Source: an uncultured Oscillospiraceae bacterium (GTDB taxonomy: Bacteria > Bacillota > Clostridia > Oscillospirales > Oscillospiraceae). Taken from it: a stretch of DNA of 16,006 nt. Below are positions 14,404 to 16,006 of the stretch, in pieces. Below the pieces are notes generated by a model. That model worked only from the letters and a program-made list of their open reading frames with translations, was not told where the DNA came from and did not search any database. The stretch is taken from NCBI GenBank assembly GCA_934515035.1, contig CAKSXP010000016.1:1-16006 (forward strand), in the 5' to 3' direction. How positions within the stretch are numbered: position 1 is the first letter of the stretch; each line of letters opens with the position of its first letter. A program made the position numbers and the translations under genes.

Positions 14404-15237
14404 TCAATATTCGGCGGTTCCCTCGAATACCTGTGTCGCTCCGCCGGTCATGGTGATACCCTCGTCGGTGTAATTTATGACAAGGTCTCCTCCCCGGAGC
14501 CTGACGGTTATGTCGTCGCCTTTCCGGCAGAAGCCGTTTTCCACAGCTGCGACGACCGCCGCACAGGCGCCCGTACCGCAGCCCATCGTCTCGCCGTTTC
14601 CGCGCTCCCAGACGCGCATTTTGATCGTACATTCGTTCACGGCCCGGATAAACTCCGTGTTCACACGCTCGGGAAACAGCTCGTCATATTCAAATTTCGG
14701 CCCCAGTTCGCCAACATCCACCTCATCGACCCTGTCCACAAACACAACACAATGCGGATTGCCTATAGACACGCAGGTTATATCATACTCGCCGTCCGCA
14801 GCGTTGACCCGGCGCGAGATAACGCTTTCCCCGTCCAGCTTTACCGGGATCAGCTTCGGGTCAAGCACCGCCTTTCCCATGTCAACGGTGACGGAGCTGA
14901 CCTTTCCGTTTCTGGTCGACAGGTGCACTGTCTTGACGCCGCTTGCCGTCTCGATCGAAAATTCGTCCTTTGTGCAGATGCCGCGATCATACAGATACTT
15001 ACTGACGCAGCGCAGCGCGTTGCCGGCAAGCTTTCCCTCGCTGCCGTCCTTGTTGAAGATGCGCATTCCGGCGTCCGCCGCATCGCTCTTTTCAATGAGC
15101 ACAATGCCGTCGCCGCCGACGCCGTAGTGGCGGTCGCAGAGGTGCACGCACAGTGATTCCGGACTTGTTATGGCCCCGTCAAAATTTTCGATGTATATAT
15201 AGTCGTTTCCAAGGTCCTGCATCTTTGTGAAGCGTAT
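14404..15237 (-). other. dapF: DapF domain of the CarB-DapF fusion
   Basis: This segment (about 277 codons) corresponds to a whole diaminopimelate epimerase. It starts TIRFTKMQDLGNDYIYIENF (free DapF proteins usually begin MKFTKMxGLGNDF), then HYGVGGDGIVLI, RIFNKDGSEGKLAGNALRC (first catalytic Cys), SIGNPHCVVFVD, NTEFI and VWERGNGETMGCGTGACAA (second catalytic Cys). The only Met near its start is the one in TKMQDLGND, and no Shine-Dalgarno precedes it, so independent translation is unlikely. Confidence 0.88.
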
Positions 15238-16006
15238 AGTCTGCTTCTCTGTGCGCAAGTGCGCGATGTCAACAAGCTCGGTGTTCTGCTGCGTATAGCG
15301 GCAGGCAAGGATGTCGGCCATAGCATTGGCCGTGTCGAGCGAAGTCAGGCACGGTATGGACAGCTGAAGTGCCCGGCGGTTGAGCTTTATGAAATCGCGT
15401 ATATACTCCGGCTCGGTCGATCCGGTCAGGATGATATAGTCTATCTCACCGCTCTCCAGAAGCTCAAAGACGCGGCTGTCCTGTCCAAGCTTGCCGACAA
15501 TCTCGACGTCCGTTCCGAGTCTTGCTATCTCGCGCGCTGTTCCGTCCGTCGCATAGAGCTTATACCCCATATCATCCAGCTTTCTGGCGATATTCACGAT
15601 CTCGGGCTGGTCCCGGCGGTTGACGCTTATGAGTATGCCGCCCTGACGTTCCTGCTGCGTTCTGCCCTTGAGCTTATAGCCGCCCGACACGAGGCCCTTG
15701 AAAAGTGCCTCATCCAGCGTTCTGCCGACACCGAGCACCTCGCCCGTCGATTTCATCTCCGGTGAGAGTGCGGAGTTTGCGTCGGAGAGCTTCTCAAACG
15801 AAAAGACCGGGACCTTCACAGCGACATACGGACTCTGGCGGTAAAGCCCCGTGCCGTATCCCATATCCCTGAGCTTTCCGCCGACCATAAGGGCCGACGC
15901 GATATCGACCATCGGAACGCCCGTTACCTTGCTGATATACGGCACCGTGCGCGATGCGCGGGGATTGACCTCGATAACATAGAGCTCGCCGTTGTATATC
16001 AGATAC
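14404..16006 (-). CDS. carB-dapF: Carbamoyl-phosphate synthase large subunit (C-terminal part) fused to diaminopimelate epimerase
   Basis: One stop-free frame runs from the window edge to TGA at 14404; 533 residues are visible and the N-terminus lies outside. The first part is CarB: the end of the second ATP-grasp domain (YVIEVNPRASRTVPYISKV, then GVPMVDIASALMVGGKL and EMKSTGEVLGVG), then the MGS-like allosteric domain (GGILISVNRRDQPEIVNIAR, GYKLYATDGTAREIARLG, SGEIDYIILT, LTSLDTANAMADIL). CarB makes carbamoyl phosphate for pyrimidines and arginine. A short linker (TELVDIAHLRTEKQ) joins it to a full DapF of about 277 residues. DapF interconverts LL- and meso-diaminopimelate for lysine and cell wall, and both catalytic cysteines are kept (GNALRC and MGCGTGACAA). 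No stop or ribosome binding site lies at the junction. GTG at 15945 is internal (codon for Val), not the start. Confidence 0.93.
   Translation of the reverse strand, partial: YLIYNGELYVIEVNPRASRTVPYISKVTGVPMVDIASALMVGGKLRDMGYGTGLYRQSPYVAVKVPVFSFEKLSDANSALSPEMKSTGEVLGVGRTLDEALFKGLVSGGYKLKGRTQQERQGGILISVNRRDQPEIVNIARKLDDMGYKLYATDGTAREIARLGTDVEIVGKLGQDSRVFELLESGEIDYIILTGSTEPEYIRDFIKLNRRALQLSIPCLTSLDTANAMADILACRYTQQNTELVDIAHLRTEKQTIRFTKMQDLGNDYIYIENFDGAITSPESLCVHLCDRHYGVGGDGIVLIEKSDAADAGMRIFNKDGSEGKLAGNALRCVSKYLYDRGICTKDEFSIETASGVKTVHLSTRNGKVSSVTVDMGKAVLDPKLIPVKLDGESVISRRVNAADGEYDITCVSIGNPHCVVFVDRVDEVDVGELGPKFEYDELFPERVNTEFIRAVNECTIKMRVWERGNGETMGCGTGACAAVVAAVENGFCRKGDDITVRLRGGDLVINYTDEGITMTGGATQVFEGTAEY

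Noticed and set aside
14206..15156. 316-codon plus-strand frame opposite dapF
   Set aside because: It overlaps the mnmE end, the bidirectional terminator and the conserved DapF coding sequence; no supporting motif.
15210..15300. Separate dapF gene with its own start after carB
   Set aside because: No stop ends carB, and no ATG or Shine-Dalgarno precedes the DapF block; the frame is continuous.
1..16006. CRISPR arrays, tRNA/rRNA genes, insertion sequences, attachment sites, phage genes
   Set aside because: No regularly spaced repeats, no cloverleaf-like or rRNA sequence noticed, and no transposase, integrase or structural phage protein in any plausible frame.

Overview
The window looks like a chromosomal segment of a moderately GC-rich anaerobic Bacillota, most likely class Clostridia and possibly the Oscillospirales. 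The reasons are a Rex redox repressor, a secreted three-SLH-repeat protein, an ECF sigma / zinc-type anti-sigma pair, strong GGAGG-type ribosome binding sites, several TTG/GTG starts, a lipoprotein solute-binding protein and a two-gene SufCB Fe-S system. The family-level placement is inference. I see no IS element, phage gene, CRISPR array, tRNA or rRNA.

Layout. Positions 1-3518 (+) form a tightly packed run: the end of trmB (tRNA m7G46 methyltransferase), xth (exonuclease III), dusB (tRNA dihydrouridine synthase), an ECF sigma factor and its membrane anti-sigma factor, closed by a strong hairpin terminator at about 3570-3607. Positions 3604-5753 (-) hold sufC, sufB/D and a GNAT acetyltransferase, probably one transcript from a promoter near 5811-5840. 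Positions 6014-10897 form an accessory module: a LysR-type regulator (-) diverges from a solute-binding lipoprotein (+), which is followed by a 692-residue FMN/4Fe-4S/FAD reductase of the 2,4-dienoyl-CoA/enoate reductase type. No permease or ATPase genes accompany the binding protein. Positions 11101-12860 (+) hold a good promoter, rex and the SLH-domain protein. Positions 12918-14288 (+) hold mnmE, interrupted by one in-frame TAG. The remainder (-), up to the window edge, is the 3' half of a carB reading frame that runs without a stop into a complete dapF.

How the genes fit together. trmB, dusB and mnmE all act on tRNA, and the first two share a transcript with a DNA-repair nuclease and an envelope-stress-type sigma switch. 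SufCB is the minimal Fe-S scaffold without a desulfurase, and the neighbouring reductase is a potential client because it carries a 4Fe-4S motif. The LysR / binding protein / reductase group looks like a sense, bind and reduce module for an unidentified, probably unsaturated, small molecule.

Points most worth a second look: the in-frame CarB-DapF fusion with both DapF catalytic cysteines kept; the lone TAG in an otherwise intact mnmE, in a window where none of the 15 visible gene ends uses TAG; the LysR-SBP-reductase module, whose reductase has an unusually spaced Fe-S motif; and the Cys-rich tail of SufC.
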